Numbered from the stretch's first letter, positions 7,786-17,618 are shown. The stretch: DNA of 64,000 nucleotides from Thiodiazotropha sp040506775 (GCA_040506775.1 JBEVWC010000002.1:248001-312000); one strand, 5' to 3'. Notes: generated from the sequence alone by a model not told the origin. Numbers and translations: made by a program.

Positions 7786-9591
7786 ATGGCTGACCTGCAA
7801 CATATTCGAAATTTTTCCATCATCGCGCATATCGATCATGGCAAATCCACCATTGCGGACCGCTTTATCCAGACCTGCGGTGGGTTGAGTGATCGGGAGA
7901 TGGCTGATCAGGTCTGCGATTCGATGGATCTCGAACGTGAGCGGGGCATTACCATCAAGGCCCAGAGTGTGACCCTCGACTATCATGCCCAGGACGGACA
8001 GACCTACCAGCTCAACTTCATCGACACACCCGGGCATGTGGACTTTTCCTACGAGGTTTCCCGCTCCCTGGCCGCTTGTGAGGGCGCCCTGCTGGTGGTG
8101 GATGCGGCCCAGGGCGTGGAAGCGCAGAGTGTGGCCAACTGCTACACCGCCATCGAACAGGGGTTGGAGGTGCTGCCGGTCCTCAACAAGATCGATTTGC
8201 CTTCTGCCGAGCCGGAGCGGGTAATCCAGGAGATCGAAGAGATCATCGGTCTGGATGCCTCTCACGCCATCCGGGTGAGTGCCAAAACGGGTTTGGGTAT
8301 CGGCGAACTCCTGGAACAGCTGGTGGCTACGATACCGCCACCGGCCGGGGACTCCGAGGCACCGCTTCAAGCGCTGATCATCGACTCCTGGTTCGACTCC
8401 TACGTCGGGGTGATCTCGCTGATCCGGGTGATGAACGGGACCATCAAGCCCAAAGACAAGATGCGGGTCATGTCCACGGGGCGGGTATTCCAGGTTGAAA
8501 AAGTAGGGGTGTTCACCCCCAAGCAATTCGACAAATCCCAGTTGCGGGCCGGAGAGGTCGGTTACGTGATCGCGGGTATCAAGGAGATCGACGGCGCCCC
8601 GGTGGGGGATACCATCACCCTGGAAAATCGTCAGGCTGAGAAGGCGCTGCCAGGGTTCAAGGAGATGCATCCGCGGGTGTTTTCGGGGCTCTATCCTGTC
8701 ACCTCCGATGATTATGAAGACCTCCGTGACGCTTTGCAGAAACTTCGCCTGAACGACGCAGCGCTGCATTATGAGCCGGAGGTCTCCCAGGCGCTGGGCT
8801 TCGGTTTTCGTTGCGGCTTCCTGGGAATGCTGCACATGGAGATCGTGCAGGAACGCCTGGAACGGGAATACGATCTCGATCTGATCACCACCGCACCCTC
8901 GGTGGTTTATGAGATCGTGAAGACCGACGGGGAGGTCACTCATATCGAGAACCCGGCGGCACTCCCTGATCCTGCCAAGCTGCTGGAGGTGCGTGAGCCG
9001 ATCATCGTGGCCACCATCCTGGTGCCCCAGGACTATCTGGGGAACGTGATCAACCTGTGCATCGAAAAGCGCGGCACGCAGAAGAATCTGCAGTATCTGG
9101 CCGGGCAGGTCCAGCTCAGTTACGAGCTGCCCATGAACGAGGTGGTGCTGGACTTTTTTGATCGCCTGAAATCGGTCAGCCGGGGATACGCCTCGTTTGA
9201 ATATGAATTCACCCATTTTCAGGCTGCCCCCCTGGTAAAGCTGGATATTCTCATCAACGGGGAGCGGGTCGATGCATTGTCGCTGATCGTACATCGTGAC
9301 CAGGCCCAGTTCCGCGGTCGGGACCTGACCTCGAAGATGAAAGAACTCATTCCCAGGCAAATGTTCGAAGTAGCCATACAGGCGGCGATCGGCAGCAAGA
9401 TCATTGCCCGCACCACGGTCAAGGCGTTGCGCAAGAACGTCACCGCCAAATGCTACGGGGGCGACATCACCCGCAAGCGTAAACTGCTCGAGAAGCAGAA
9501 GGCGGGTAAAAAACGCATGAAACAGGTCGGCAAGGTCGAGATTCCACAGGATGCGTTCCTTGCCGTACTTCAGGTCGGTAAGGATAATTAG
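7786..9591 (+). CDS. lepA: Elongation factor 4 (LepA)
   Basis: Translational GTPase that acts on stalled or back-translocated ribosomes and in initiation. The G domain shows G1 AHIDHGKST, G3 DTPGHVDF and G4 NKIDLP, with the switch sequence ERERGITIK. The unique LepA C-terminal domain is present, including the conserved KCYGGDITRKRKLLEKQK near the end. The 601-residue length equals the family norm. A weak ribosome site (AAGAG) precedes the ATG. The long open frame on the opposite strand within this gene is a shadow. Confidence 0.98.
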   Translation: MADLQHIRNFSIIAHIDHGKSTIADRFIQTCGGLSDREMADQVCDSMDLERERGITIKAQSVTLDYHAQDGQTYQLNFIDTPGHVDFSYEVSRSLAACEGALLVVDAAQGVEAQSVANCYTAIEQGLEVLPVLNKIDLPSAEPERVIQEIEEIIGLDASHAIRVSAKTGLGIGELLEQLVATIPPPAGDSEAPLQALIIDSWFDSYVGVISLIRVMNGTIKPKDKMRVMSTGRVFQVEKVGVFTPKQFDKSQLRAGEVGYVIAGIKEIDGAPVGDTITLENRQAEKALPGFKEMHPRVFSGLYPVTSDDYEDLRDALQKLRLNDAALHYEPEVSQALGFGFRCGFLGMLHMEIVQERLEREYDLDLITTAPSVVYEIVKTDGEVTHIENPAALPDPAKLLEVREPIIVATILVPQDYLGNVINLCIEKRGTQKNLQYLAGQVQLSYELPMNEVVLDFFDRLKSVSRGYASFEYEFTHFQAAPLVKLDILINGERVDALSLIVHRDQAQFRGRDLTSKMKELIPRQMFEVAIQAAIGSKIIARTTVKALRKNVTAKCYGGDITRKRKLLEKQKAGKKRMKQVGKVEIPQDAFLAVLQVGKDN

Positions 9592-9776
9592 CAGGCTGTG
9601 TGGATGTGGAATGGAGCTTCGGATGGTCTGTTGGGTGGGTTTCCGGAGATCAGGTTATTGCTGATTTCGGCTCCCCGGATTCGGGATGCTTCCGGAGCAG
9701 GGGTCTCCACGAGTCGGGGATGGATAGACATTCGCAATCACAACAATACGCAAGCATCAGAGGAAGCGGGTAAGCC

Positions 9777-10622
9777 ATGAATTTCGATTTTCCAACATTT
9801 CTCGTCATTGCCAGTGCCCTTACAGGCGGCATCTGGCTGCTTGACAGTGTTTTCTTCGCCAACAAGCGCAAAGCGCGAATACCCGATGACGCCGAAGGCC
9901 TGGAAATCGGAGAGGAGGGCGTTAAGGAACCGTTGATCGTCGAGTATTCGAAATCGTTTTTTCCGGTGATCTTCATCGTGCTCGTTTTGAGATCCTTCCT
10001 GGTTGAGCCGTTCCGCATTCCCTCCGGTTCGATGATGCCGACCCTGCTGGTGGGTGACTTCATCCTGGTCAACAAGTTCAGTTATGGCATTCGCTTGCCG
10101 GTGCTCAACAGCAAGGTCATAGAACTGGGTGAGCCTCAACGAGGGGATCCCGTGGTTTTCCGTTATCCAAAACAGCCTGGGGTCGATTACATCAAGCGGG
10201 TCATCGGACTGCCGGGTGATACCATTTTCTACCATAACAAGACCGTGTTCGTGAACGGGGAGCCCATGCCCCAGACCCCGGTCGGCCAGTACACGGGTAT
10301 CGGAACCAGTGCGCAGATGAACGGCGCCATGGTGGCCATCGAAAACCTGGATGGCGTGGAGCACAGCATTCTGATCAACCCCTATGCGCCGGACCTGCCC
10401 CTGGGTTGCCAGGTGCTGCGCCAGGGACCGGTAAAGGTCCCCGAAGGTCAGTATTTTGTCATGGGTGACAATCGGGATAACAGCAACGACAGCCGCTGTT
10501 GGGGTTTCGTACCGGAAGGCAATCTGGTCGGCAAGGCGTTCGGCATCTGGATGAACTGGGATTCCAATATCGAGAGTTTTCCTCCAATCGCCTGGGAGCG
10601 GATTGGCAAGGGAATCGATTAA
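9777..10622 (+). CDS. lepB: Signal peptidase I
   Basis: Inner-membrane serine protease that cleaves signal peptides from exported proteins. There are two N-terminal membrane spans (about residues 5-24 and 58-76). The catalytic Ser is in RIPSGSMMPTL, the catalytic Lys in YIKRVIGLPGD, and the C-terminal box E reads GDNRDNSNDSRCWGFVP. The 281-residue length is typical of the gammaproteobacterial enzyme with an inserted beta domain. It lies 185 bases after lepA, the conserved partner. Confidence 0.97.
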   Translation: MNFDFPTFLVIASALTGGIWLLDSVFFANKRKARIPDDAEGLEIGEEGVKEPLIVEYSKSFFPVIFIVLVLRSFLVEPFRIPSGSMMPTLLVGDFILVNKFSYGIRLPVLNSKVIELGEPQRGDPVVFRYPKQPGVDYIKRVIGLPGDTIFYHNKTVFVNGEPMPQTPVGQYTGIGTSAQMNGAMVAIENLDGVEHSILINPYAPDLPLGCQVLRQGPVKVPEGQYFVMGDNRDNSNDSRCWGFVPEGNLVGKAFGIWMNWDSNIESFPPIAWERIGKGID

Positions 10623-10785
10623 CGGGTGGTTGTTACCTGCTCAAAGGCTGCGAACTGCCATGAAATGTGCTTTTCTGAGGAGAGTTTCACCATTGAAACG
10701 CGGCATTTGAGTAAAATTTGAGCGGCCTGTTAACTGATTCGACGATCCTGCCGATAACCCGGTTCAGGCACACTTTACGCGAGGG

Positions 10786-11166
10786 ATGATGATGCAATCT
10801 AGAAAGAGACAACAAGGGCTCACCCTGATCAGTTGGGTGGTGATACTGATTGTGGCCGGTTTTTTGACGCTGGTTGGTATCAAGGTGGCGCCCGTATATA
10901 TCGAGAACTATGCGGTCAAATCGATTCTCGAGTCGCTGAAAACAGAGCCTTTCGCTGCACGTAAATCCGTACGGGAACTGAAAAACACAATTCTCAACCG
11001 GCTGGATATCAATAATATCCGCACCTTGGACGGCGATAGCATCACCATCAAGCGGGACAAGTCCAAAACCACGATTCGAATTGCCTATGAAGAACGCAGG
11101 CATATTATCTACAACGCCGCGATCGTAATGACCTTTGACGAATCGGTTGAGCTGACAGCGAATTGA
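10786..11166 (+). CDS. DUF4845-type membrane protein between lepB and rnc
   Basis: A 126-residue protein with one N-terminal hydrophobic segment preceded by basic residues (RKRQQGLTLISWVVILIVAG), reminiscent of a type IV pilin-like N-terminus. A small soluble domain follows. It sits between lepB and rnc, where DUF4845 proteins are routinely found in gammaproteobacteria. Three consecutive ATG/ATG codons are available at the start, and GAGGG lies just upstream. Its stop codon overlaps the TTG start of rnc. No function is established for the family. Confidence 0.8.
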   Translation: MMMQSRKRQQGLTLISWVVILIVAGFLTLVGIKVAPVYIENYAVKSILESLKTEPFAARKSVRELKNTILNRLDINNIRTLDGDSITIKRDKSKTTIRIAYEERRHIIYNAAIVMTFDESVELTAN

Positions 11167-11840
11167 AGCCGGATTATGACAAACTTTCCCGGGATCTGGA
11201 CTACCGCTTCCGAGATCCCGAATTACTCATACAGGCCCTGACCCATCGCAGTTTTGGGGGCAAAAACAATGAGCGGTTTGAATATCTGGGTGATGCCGTG
11301 CTCGGGTTTGTCATTGCGGATGTTCTGTTTCATCACTTTGAGAATGCCACGGAGGGGCAGTTGAGCCGCCTGCGCTCCGCCCTGGTGAAACGGGATACCC
11401 TGGCCAAAGTGGCACGCCAGTACAAGTTGGGTGATTATCTCCGCTTAGGACAGGGTGAACTGAAAAGCGGGGGGCATCGGCGCGACTCCATACTTGCCGA
11501 TAGTGTCGAGGCGGTGATTGCCGCGATCTACCTGGATGGGGGATACCCGGCAGCCCGGGAGATGATTCTCACGACCTTTCTGCCCAGGGTGGATCAGCTC
11601 AATCCCCAGCAGTCCCAGAAGGATCCAAAAACCCGCTTGCAGGAATACCTGCAGGCGAACAAAATCGAACTCCCCAGCTATGACATTCTGGATATCAGCG
11701 GAGATCCCCATGATCAACGGTTTCGGGTGCTTTGCGAGGTTCCCGGTCTGCAGACCAGGAGTCAGGGGGAGGGTAGCAGCCGGCGTAAGGCCGAACAGGA
11801 CGCCGCGATGAAGATGCTGGCGGAATTGAATCATGAGTAA
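11163..11840 (+). CDS. rnc: Ribonuclease III
   Basis: Double-strand-specific endoribonuclease that processes rRNA precursors and regulatory RNAs. The family signature ERFEYLGDAVLGFVIAD holds the metal-binding Glu and Asp, and DSVEAVIAAIYLDGG holds the second acidic pair. A C-terminal dsRNA-binding domain spans about residues 155-223, ending SRRKAEQDAAMKMLAEL. The start is a TTG overlapping the previous stop codon. The gene overlaps era by 8 bases, the conserved rnc-era operon. Confidence 0.97.
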   Translation: MKPDYDKLSRDLDYRFRDPELLIQALTHRSFGGKNNERFEYLGDAVLGFVIADVLFHHFENATEGQLSRLRSALVKRDTLAKVARQYKLGDYLRLGQGELKSGGHRRDSILADSVEAVIAAIYLDGGYPAAREMILTTFLPRVDQLNPQQSQKDPKTRLQEYLQANKIELPSYDILDISGDPHDQRFRVLCEVPGLQTRSQGEGSSRRKAEQDAAMKMLAELNHE

Positions 11841-12729
11841 AGACATCAATCGTTGTGGCTATGCCGCCATTGTGGGCCGGCCCAATGTGGGAAAATCCAC
11901 CCTGCTCAATGCCCTGATCGGCGTACGCCTGGCCATCACCTCACACAAGGCCCAGACCACCCGCCACTCCATCCTCGGGGTCAAATCCCTGAGCCAGGGT
12001 CAGATCATCTATGTGGATACGCCGGGCATCCATGAGCGCCAGGACAACGCCATGAACCGCTACCTCAACCGTACTGCCCGTACAGCACTGCTGGATGTGG
12101 ATGTGTTGGTGTTCGTGGTGGAAGCCCTGCGCTGGACCCGGGAGGATGAAAAGGTTCTGGAGATGATCCGCGAACAGTCGGTGCCGACCCTGCTGGCGGT
12201 CAATAAAGTGGACAAGGTGCCTCAGAAGGAGGCTTTGCTGCCCTATCTTTCCGAACTGGCCGCCCGCTATGATTTTCTTGAGATCATACCTCTCTCAGCC
12301 AAAAGGGGGCAGAATCTTCCGCAGCTTGAATCTGCGGTGCTCCAGGCGCTGCCGGAAGCCGAGAACTTCTACCCGGAAGATCAGTTGACCGATCGACCGG
12401 AAAAGTTCTTTGCCGCCGAAATGGTTCGTGAACAGGTGACACGGCGCTATGCCAAGGAACTACCCTATGCGGTTTCAGTGGAGATCGAGCGGTTTGAGGA
12501 GAAAGATGGGCGCTACCTGATCAATGCGGTCATATGGGTCGAAAAGCCAGGCCAGAAAGGGATCATCATCGGCAAGGAGGGCCAGGCCCTCAAAGAGGTG
12601 GCCACTCAGGCCAGAAAAGCCATGCAGGACTTTTTCGACTGCAAGGTTCACCTGGAGGTCTGGGTGAAGGTCAAGAAGAGCTGGTCCAGTGACGAGGCCG
12701 CCCTGGTGCGGCTCGGTTACAGCGACTGA
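11833..12729 (+). CDS. era: GTPase Era
   Basis: Essential GTPase that binds 16S rRNA and assists 30S ribosomal subunit maturation. The G domain contains GRPNVGKSTLLNAL (G1), DTPGIHE (G3) and NKVDKV (G4). The C-terminal KH domain contains GIIIGKEGQALKEVATQAR. Length 298 residues is standard. It overlaps rnc and is followed 12 bases later by recO. Confidence 0.98.
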   Translation: MSKDINRCGYAAIVGRPNVGKSTLLNALIGVRLAITSHKAQTTRHSILGVKSLSQGQIIYVDTPGIHERQDNAMNRYLNRTARTALLDVDVLVFVVEALRWTREDEKVLEMIREQSVPTLLAVNKVDKVPQKEALLPYLSELAARYDFLEIIPLSAKRGQNLPQLESAVLQALPEAENFYPEDQLTDRPEKFFAAEMVREQVTRRYAKELPYAVSVEIERFEEKDGRYLINAVIWVEKPGQKGIIIGKEGQALKEVATQARKAMQDFFDCKVHLEVWVKVKKSWSSDEAALVRLGYSD

Positions 12730-12741
12730 TCGCGGGGGCTC

Positions 12742-13479
12742 GTGATCCGGGCAAATCTGATTCCGGCCTTTGTCATCCATCGCCGGGATTACCGCAACAG
12801 CAGTCTCCTGCTGGAACTGTTTACCGAATCTGAAGGCCGGGTAGCGGCGATTGCGAAAGGGGTCAAGTCCGCCAGGTCCAGCCGCGCGATGGTACTGCAT
12901 CCCTTTACCCCGCTGCGGGTCAGTCTCAGTGGCCGGGGTGAAGTGTTGACACTGAGTCAGGCCGAAGCGGACGGCCGAGCGTACGGATTGAGTGGCGAAC
13001 GGGTCTATTGTGGTTTGTATCTGAACGAACTGGTGCTTCGCCTGCTTCACCGCAGTGATCCCGCACCCGGCTTGTATCGGGCCTATTCCGAAGGTTTGAT
13101 GCGTCTGGCGGGCGAGGAGTCCATGGATCGCAGTCTCAGGGAGTTCGAACTTCAGATGCTCATGGAACTGGGTTACGGTCTGTTGCTGGATCGTACCGCG
13201 GATACGGATCAGCCCGTCGAAGCGGATCGGCGATATGAATATCACGTGGAGCAGGGACCTGTGATAGCCCTCTCCAGCAACCCGGAAAATACTGTCAAGG
13301 GGAGTACCTTGCTGAATCTGCATCACCGGGTTGTCCTGGATGCGACGGAAAATCGGGAGGCGAAACACCTGATGCGGCGGGTGCTGGCGCACTACCTGGG
13401 AAATCGTCCCTTGAAAAGTCGTGAACTGTTTCAAGCCCTGAAGCCTAATGTAGAGTCCCATCCTGATACGCGCTTATAG
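12742..13479 (+). CDS. recO: DNA repair protein RecO
   Basis: RecO loads RecA at gaps with RecR in the RecF pathway. The N-terminal OB-fold begins IPAFVIHRRDYRNSSLLLEL, with the conserved EGRVAAIAKGVKSARS and LHPFTPLRVSLSGRGE. The C-terminal helical domain includes LRLLHRSDPAPGL and FELQMLMELGYG. The start is a GTG. The zinc-binding cysteines seen in some RecO proteins are absent, as in many gammaproteobacterial members. It is the last gene of the rnc-era-recO unit; a small hairpin follows. Confidence 0.95.
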   Translation: MIRANLIPAFVIHRRDYRNSSLLLELFTESEGRVAAIAKGVKSARSSRAMVLHPFTPLRVSLSGRGEVLTLSQAEADGRAYGLSGERVYCGLYLNELVLRLLHRSDPAPGLYRAYSEGLMRLAGEESMDRSLREFELQMLMELGYGLLLDRTADTDQPVEADRRYEYHVEQGPVIALSSNPENTVKGSTLLNLHHRVVLDATENREAKHLMRRVLAHYLGNRPLKSRELFQALKPNVESHPDTRL

Positions 13480-13509
13480 GGTGACGCCAAACCACCCTCC
13501 ACGTTGCAA

Positions 13510-13532
13510 CCCCAAGGGCACTTCCTTTGGGG
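13510..13532 (+). terminator. Hairpin after recO, weak terminator candidate
   Basis: CCCCAAGG (13510-13517) pairs with CCTTTGGGG (13524-13532), with one bulged base and a six-base loop, 30 bases after the recO stop. There is no T-run, so factor-independent termination is doubtful. Confidence 0.4.
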
Positions 13533-13667
13533 CATGGCCTGGATAGGGATTACCATTGCCTGCGCGCCTTGCCTTGAAACCCGTGCAGGCCTCTATAAAC
13601 GCGCTTAAGTATGCGACACTACACCAGTGCATCAGTCACTTTAGTATCATCATGATTGGAAATGGCA

Positions 13668-14396
13668 ATGATAGACAATGAGATGTTGCTCGGGGTCAAT
13701 ATCGACCATGTGGCCACCCTGCGTCAGGCTCGTGGCACCCGTTATCCGGAGCCGGTTCAGGCGGCCCTGACCGCGGAGCAGGCCGGCGCGGATGCCATCA
13801 CCCTGCATCTGCGTGAGGACCGGCGGCACATTCAGGATCGTGACGTGGAAATTCTCGCGGATGTCCTGCAGACCCGGATGAACCTGGAGATGGCGGCAAC
13901 CTCGGAAATGGCGGCCATCGCAACCCGTTTTCGTCCCCATGACTGCTGTCTGGTGCCGGAGAAACGGGAAGAGCTGACTACCGAGGGTGGATTGGATGTC
14001 GCCGCCAATCTTGATTATCTGACCGACTACTGCTCGGAGCTGAAAGAGGCGGGGGTACGGGTTTCGTTGTTCATCGATGCGGATATGAAACAACTCGATG
14101 CGGCCAAAGCGGCAGGCGCTCCGGTGGTGGAAATACACACCGGACATTACGCCGATGCGGACCAGGATACTACCCGGCGTGCTGAACTCGAGCGGATCAT
14201 CGCTGCTGTACGCTACGGCAATTCACTCGGCTTGCAGGTGAATGCCGGACATGGCCTCGACTATCACAACGTCAAGGCCATCGTGGCCATCGAGGGTGTG
14301 ACGGAACTCAATATCGGGCATGCGATCATCTGTCGCGCCCTGTTTACCGGCCTCGATCAGGCGGTACGGGAAATGAAGGCCCTGATGCGGGGCTGA
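13668..14396 (+). CDS. pdxJ: Pyridoxine 5'-phosphate synthase
   Basis: PdxJ condenses 3-amino-1-hydroxyacetone 3-phosphate with deoxyxylulose 5-phosphate to make pyridoxine 5'-phosphate (vitamin B6). The TIM-barrel N-terminus LLGVNIDHVATLRQARGT is diagnostic. HLREDRRHIQDRDV, the catalytic-Glu strand (NLEMAATSEM), EIHTGHYADA and NAGHGLDYHN follow in the expected order. In-frame starts exist at TTG 13656, ATG 13662 and ATG 13668; the last has a GGA site at a suitable distance and gives 242 residues. The recO-pdxJ adjacency is conserved. Confidence 0.96.
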   Translation: MIDNEMLLGVNIDHVATLRQARGTRYPEPVQAALTAEQAGADAITLHLREDRRHIQDRDVEILADVLQTRMNLEMAATSEMAAIATRFRPHDCCLVPEKREELTTEGGLDVAANLDYLTDYCSELKEAGVRVSLFIDADMKQLDAAKAAGAPVVEIHTGHYADADQDTTRRAELERIIAAVRYGNSLGLQVNAGHGLDYHNVKAIVAIEGVTELNIGHAIICRALFTGLDQAVREMKALMRG

Positions 14397-14439
14397 CCAC
14401 CCGGGTCATGCCATGTCGGTGATGGATCGACCTGCGGTT

Positions 14440-15297
14440 TCAGGGTGAGTGAGCCGAAGGTAACCGAATAAATCCGTTAATCAGTCGCTGCGCTTCAAGC
14501 GCGGCATACTGGGAGTGAGCCCGAGCGCGGGACAGCAGAAGCTCCGGTTCAGAGAGCACCGAAGTGCCCCCGAACAGGACCAGGTTCTGTTGCTGGGGCA
14601 CATCGAAGAGTGCGATATGGGGCAGGTGGCGACGTATCTGCATCAGCAGTCGCACGATCTCCCTTTCATCCTCCGGCAGCAGGTTGATGGCGACCACGCC
14701 GTCGGGTGCCAGCACGCGCGCCAGGTCGGCCATGAAGCGATCCTCATCCAGCGGGTTGTTTCCCCCGGGTCCCGGGTGAATATCGCAGAATATGGTGTCG
14801 TAGGTGGCTTGGCATCCGTTGAGGTAGTCCTGTGCGGACTGGGTCACGACGCTATGCTCACCGGGCAGGTCAAAGCAGTCCCTGGCCATTCGCTGTATAT
14901 CCCGATCCGGTTCAACGCTGGTGAGGGTGATGTCCGTCAAATTACGCAACAGGAAGCGCTCCAGGGTTCCGGCGCCCAATCCCAGGTTGAGCAAGCGTTG
15001 CGGGGCGGGGTGAAACAACAATCCACACAGCATGCCTCTGACATACTCGAACACCGGGTAGTCTGGGCGTTCCAGCCATATGATCGACTGGATACTCCCA
15101 TCCTCATGGCGCAGCCAGCGCAACCCCTGGTATTCATGCACCTGGTGAGCAGTGATGCCGGGTACCTGGCAGGGAGTGCCCAACTCCTGAGCCTGGGAGA
15201 ACCAGGCCTGGTCGATGATGGGTAGGGAAAAGCGGGTGCTCATGGATTGGAAACGGTCAACATCAAGGTCCTGGGTGGTCACTTCATCATAGGACAT
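14440..15297 (-). CDS. Spermidine-synthase-like SAM-binding protein
   Basis: A 285-residue Rossmann-fold protein resembling polyamine synthases. The nucleotide-binding glycine loop is RLLNLGLGAGTLERFLL, the acidic residue after strand 2 is in SVEPD, and YDTIFCDIHPGP corresponds to the synthase aspartate region. It lacks the usual spermidine-synthase gatekeeper loop wording, so it may be an aminopropyltransferase-like methyltransferase with another substrate. Starts at 15297 and 15243 (MSTRFSLPIID) are both possible; neither has a strong ribosome site. The gene is transcribed divergently from cysM and convergently with pdxJ. Confidence 0.7.
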   Translation of the reverse strand: MSYDEVTTQDLDVDRFQSMSTRFSLPIIDQAWFSQAQELGTPCQVPGITAHQVHEYQGLRWLRHEDGSIQSIIWLERPDYPVFEYVRGMLCGLLFHPAPQRLLNLGLGAGTLERFLLRNLTDITLTSVEPDRDIQRMARDCFDLPGEHSVVTQSAQDYLNGCQATYDTIFCDIHPGPGGNNPLDEDRFMADLARVLAPDGVVAINLLPEDEREIVRLLMQIRRHLPHIALFDVPQQQNLVLFGGTSVLSEPELLLSRARAHSQYAALEAQRLINGFIRLPSAHSP

Positions 15298-15384
15298 TGG
15301 ATGTGTCGGTGCGAAACCATACCGGGGTCAGCAACCCGAGTCTGCGGATGTAACCGGCCATGCAATCAGGTTAGAATCCCCGCC

Positions 15385-16278
15385 ATGCAATACAAAACCA
15401 TCGAAGACTTTATTGGCAACACCCCCCTGGTCAGGCTGCAGCGTCTGGTCCCCGAATCGACCAATACCGTGCTGGTGAAGCTGGAAGGCAACAATCCGGC
15501 CGGTTCGGTCAAGGATCGTCCTGCCCTGAGCATGATCCGTCTGGCCGAGGCCCGGGGCAGCATCAAACCCGGAGATACCCTTATCGAGGCCACCAGCGGC
15601 AATACCGGTATCGCATTGGCCATGGCCGCGGCCATCAAGGGTTACCGGATGATCCTGATCATGCCGGAGAACATGAGCGTGGAACGGCGCGCGGTGATGA
15701 AAGCCTACGGCGCGGAACTGATCCTCACCCCAAAGGAAGGCAGCATGGAGGCCGCCATCGACAAGGCCCGGGAACTGGAAGCGGCGGGTGAGGGGGTGAT
15801 CCTGGACCAGTTTTCCAACCAGGATAATCCCCAGGCGCATGTTGAAGGCACCGGACCGGAGATCTGGCGGGACACCGACGGGCAGGTAACCCATTTTGTC
15901 AGCGCCATGGGAACCACCGGCACCATCATGGGCACCTCCCGTTATCTCAAGTCACGTAATCCGGACATTACGATCGTCGGCGTGCAACCCATGGAAGGCT
16001 CCAGCATACCCGGAATACGCCGCTGGCCTGAGGCCTACCTGCCGAAGATCTACGAGGCCAGCCGGGTAGACCGGATCATCGACGTCTCGCAGCAGGAGGC
16101 CGAGGAGACCACCCGTCAGCTGGCGGCCCGGGAGGGTATTTTCGCCGGGATCTCATCGGGCGGCGCGGTTGCGGCGGCGCTCAAGCTCTCAGCCGAGGTG
16201 GAGCACGCGGTGATCGTGGCGATCATTTGTGATCGGGGTGACCGGTATCTGTCCACCGATGTGTTCCCGGCCGACTGA
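15385..16278 (+). CDS. cysM: Cysteine synthase B
   Basis: PLP enzyme making L-cysteine from O-acetylserine and sulfide or thiosulfate. The start at 15385 gives MQYKTIEDFIGNTPLVRLQ. The PLP-binding Lys is in NPAGSVKDRPALSMI, the phosphate-binding loop is EATSGNTGIALA, and the substrate loop is AMGTTGTIMGTSRYL. The sequence PMEGSSIPGIRRWPEAYLP is more CysM- than CysK-like. The 297-residue length is normal. The downstream rlmD starts two bases later, so the two are cotranscribed. Confidence 0.95.
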   Translation: MQYKTIEDFIGNTPLVRLQRLVPESTNTVLVKLEGNNPAGSVKDRPALSMIRLAEARGSIKPGDTLIEATSGNTGIALAMAAAIKGYRMILIMPENMSVERRAVMKAYGAELILTPKEGSMEAAIDKARELEAAGEGVILDQFSNQDNPQAHVEGTGPEIWRDTDGQVTHFVSAMGTTGTIMGTSRYLKSRNPDITIVGVQPMEGSSIPGIRRWPEAYLPKIYEASRVDRIIDVSQQEAEETTRQLAAREGIFAGISSGGAVAAALKLSAEVEHAVIVAIICDRGDRYLSTDVFPAD

Positions 16279-16280
16279 CG

Positions 16281-17618
16281 ATGTCCCGCGGTCGCAAACG
16301 CAAGCCTCTTCCGGCAGAGCCGGTCGAGGTTGAAATCGAATCCCTGACCCATGATGCCAAAGGCGTGGCACATGTGGACGGCAAGGCCACCTTTGTGCAC
16401 GGATCGCTGCCCGGGGAACGGGTACGTTTCCAGTACACCGGCCGCTGGCGTAAATACGACGAGGGCCGGGTGGTCGAGGTTTTGGAGGCCTCCACTGACC
16501 GGGTGGAGCCCCGTTGCAGTGCCTTCGGCATCTGCGGAGGATGCAGCCTTCAGCATCTGGATGAGACGGTTCAGATCCGCTCCAAACAGCAATCCCTGCT
16601 CGACAGTCTGAAACACATCGGTCGGGTCGAACCGGCCCGGGTACTCGACCCATTACGGGGTGACAGCGCCTGGGGTTATCGGCGCAAGGCCCGCCTGGGA
16701 GTGAAATACGTGGCGAAAAAGGGTGGGGTGCTGGTGGGATTCCGCGAGCGCAGCTCCTCATTTGTCGCCGACATCGAGACATGCCCGATTCTGCATCCAC
16801 GGGTGGGTGAGCTGCTGCCAGCCCTCCGGGAATTGATCGGTTCGCTGTCGATCAGGGACCAGGTGCCACAGATCGAAATGGCGATGGGCGACCAGGTCTG
16901 CGTACTGATCTTTCGCCTGCTTTCGCCACCGAGTTCCGCTGATCTGGAGCGGCTCGCCTGGTTCGGCCCGGAGCACCAGGTGGCCGTGTACCTGCAGGAG
17001 GGCGGTCCCGATACCGTCAGACCCCTGGATGGTAAGGACGTGGAACTCAGCTACGAGTTGCCAGCCTTTGATGTGACTCTGGCCTTCGAGCCCAATGACT
17101 TCACCCAGGTCAATTCCGATATCAACCGGCAGATGATCCTGCGGGCTGTGGAGATGCTGGAACTGACCGAAGAGGACCGGGTGCTGGATCTGTTCTGCGG
17201 ATTGGGCAATTTCACCCTGCCTCTGGCCCGCCGTGCAGGGCAGGTGGTGGGTGTTGAGGGGGACGCCGGACTGGTAGCCCGGGCCCGGGAGAACGCCCGT
17301 CGCAATGGGATCCGGAATGCCGACTTCTTCACCGCCAACCTATACGCAGAGCTCGAACATGAACCCTGGATGCAGGGCCGCTACAACAAGGTCCTGCTCG
17401 ATCCGCCGCGCAGTGGTGCGTTCGAGGTGCTGCATCATCTGCCCCGACTGGGTGCCCGGCGGATTGTCTACGTCTCCTGTTACCCGGGTACCCTGGCCCG
17501 GGATGCCGGGGTGCTGGTCGGGGAGCACGGCTACCGGCTGGTGAGCGCAGGCGTCATGGACATGTTTCCGCATACCGCTCATGTCGAGTCCATCGCATTG
17601 TTTGAAAAGAGATCATAA
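16281..17618 (+). CDS. rlmD: 23S rRNA (uracil-1939-C5)-methyltransferase
   Basis: RlmD (RumA) methylates U1939 of 23S rRNA using SAM. It has an N-terminal TRAM domain (residues 10-65), the iron-sulfur cysteines in CSAFGICGGC and a downstream Cys (IETCPIL), and the SAM motif LDLFCGLGNFTLPLA. The catalytic Cys lies in VYVSCYPGTLARD and the terminal MDMFPHTAHVES is diagnostic. The 445-residue length is close to the E. coli enzyme. It stands between cysM and a CYTH protein with almost no spacing. Confidence 0.96.
   Translation: MSRGRKRKPLPAEPVEVEIESLTHDAKGVAHVDGKATFVHGSLPGERVRFQYTGRWRKYDEGRVVEVLEASTDRVEPRCSAFGICGGCSLQHLDETVQIRSKQQSLLDSLKHIGRVEPARVLDPLRGDSAWGYRRKARLGVKYVAKKGGVLVGFRERSSSFVADIETCPILHPRVGELLPALRELIGSLSIRDQVPQIEMAMGDQVCVLIFRLLSPPSSADLERLAWFGPEHQVAVYLQEGGPDTVRPLDGKDVELSYELPAFDVTLAFEPNDFTQVNSDINRQMILRAVEMLELTEEDRVLDLFCGLGNFTLPLARRAGQVVGVEGDAGLVARARENARRNGIRNADFFTANLYAELEHEPWMQGRYNKVLLDPPRSGAFEVLHHLPRLGARRIVYVSCYPGTLARDAGVLVGEHGYRLVSAGVMDMFPHTAHVESIALFEKRS

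Noticed and set aside
7720..9360. Open frame of over 500 codons on the minus strand across lepA
   Set aside because: It is the complement of a strongly conserved gene, has no ribosome site and no recognisable domain; high-GC coding DNA often leaves such shadows.
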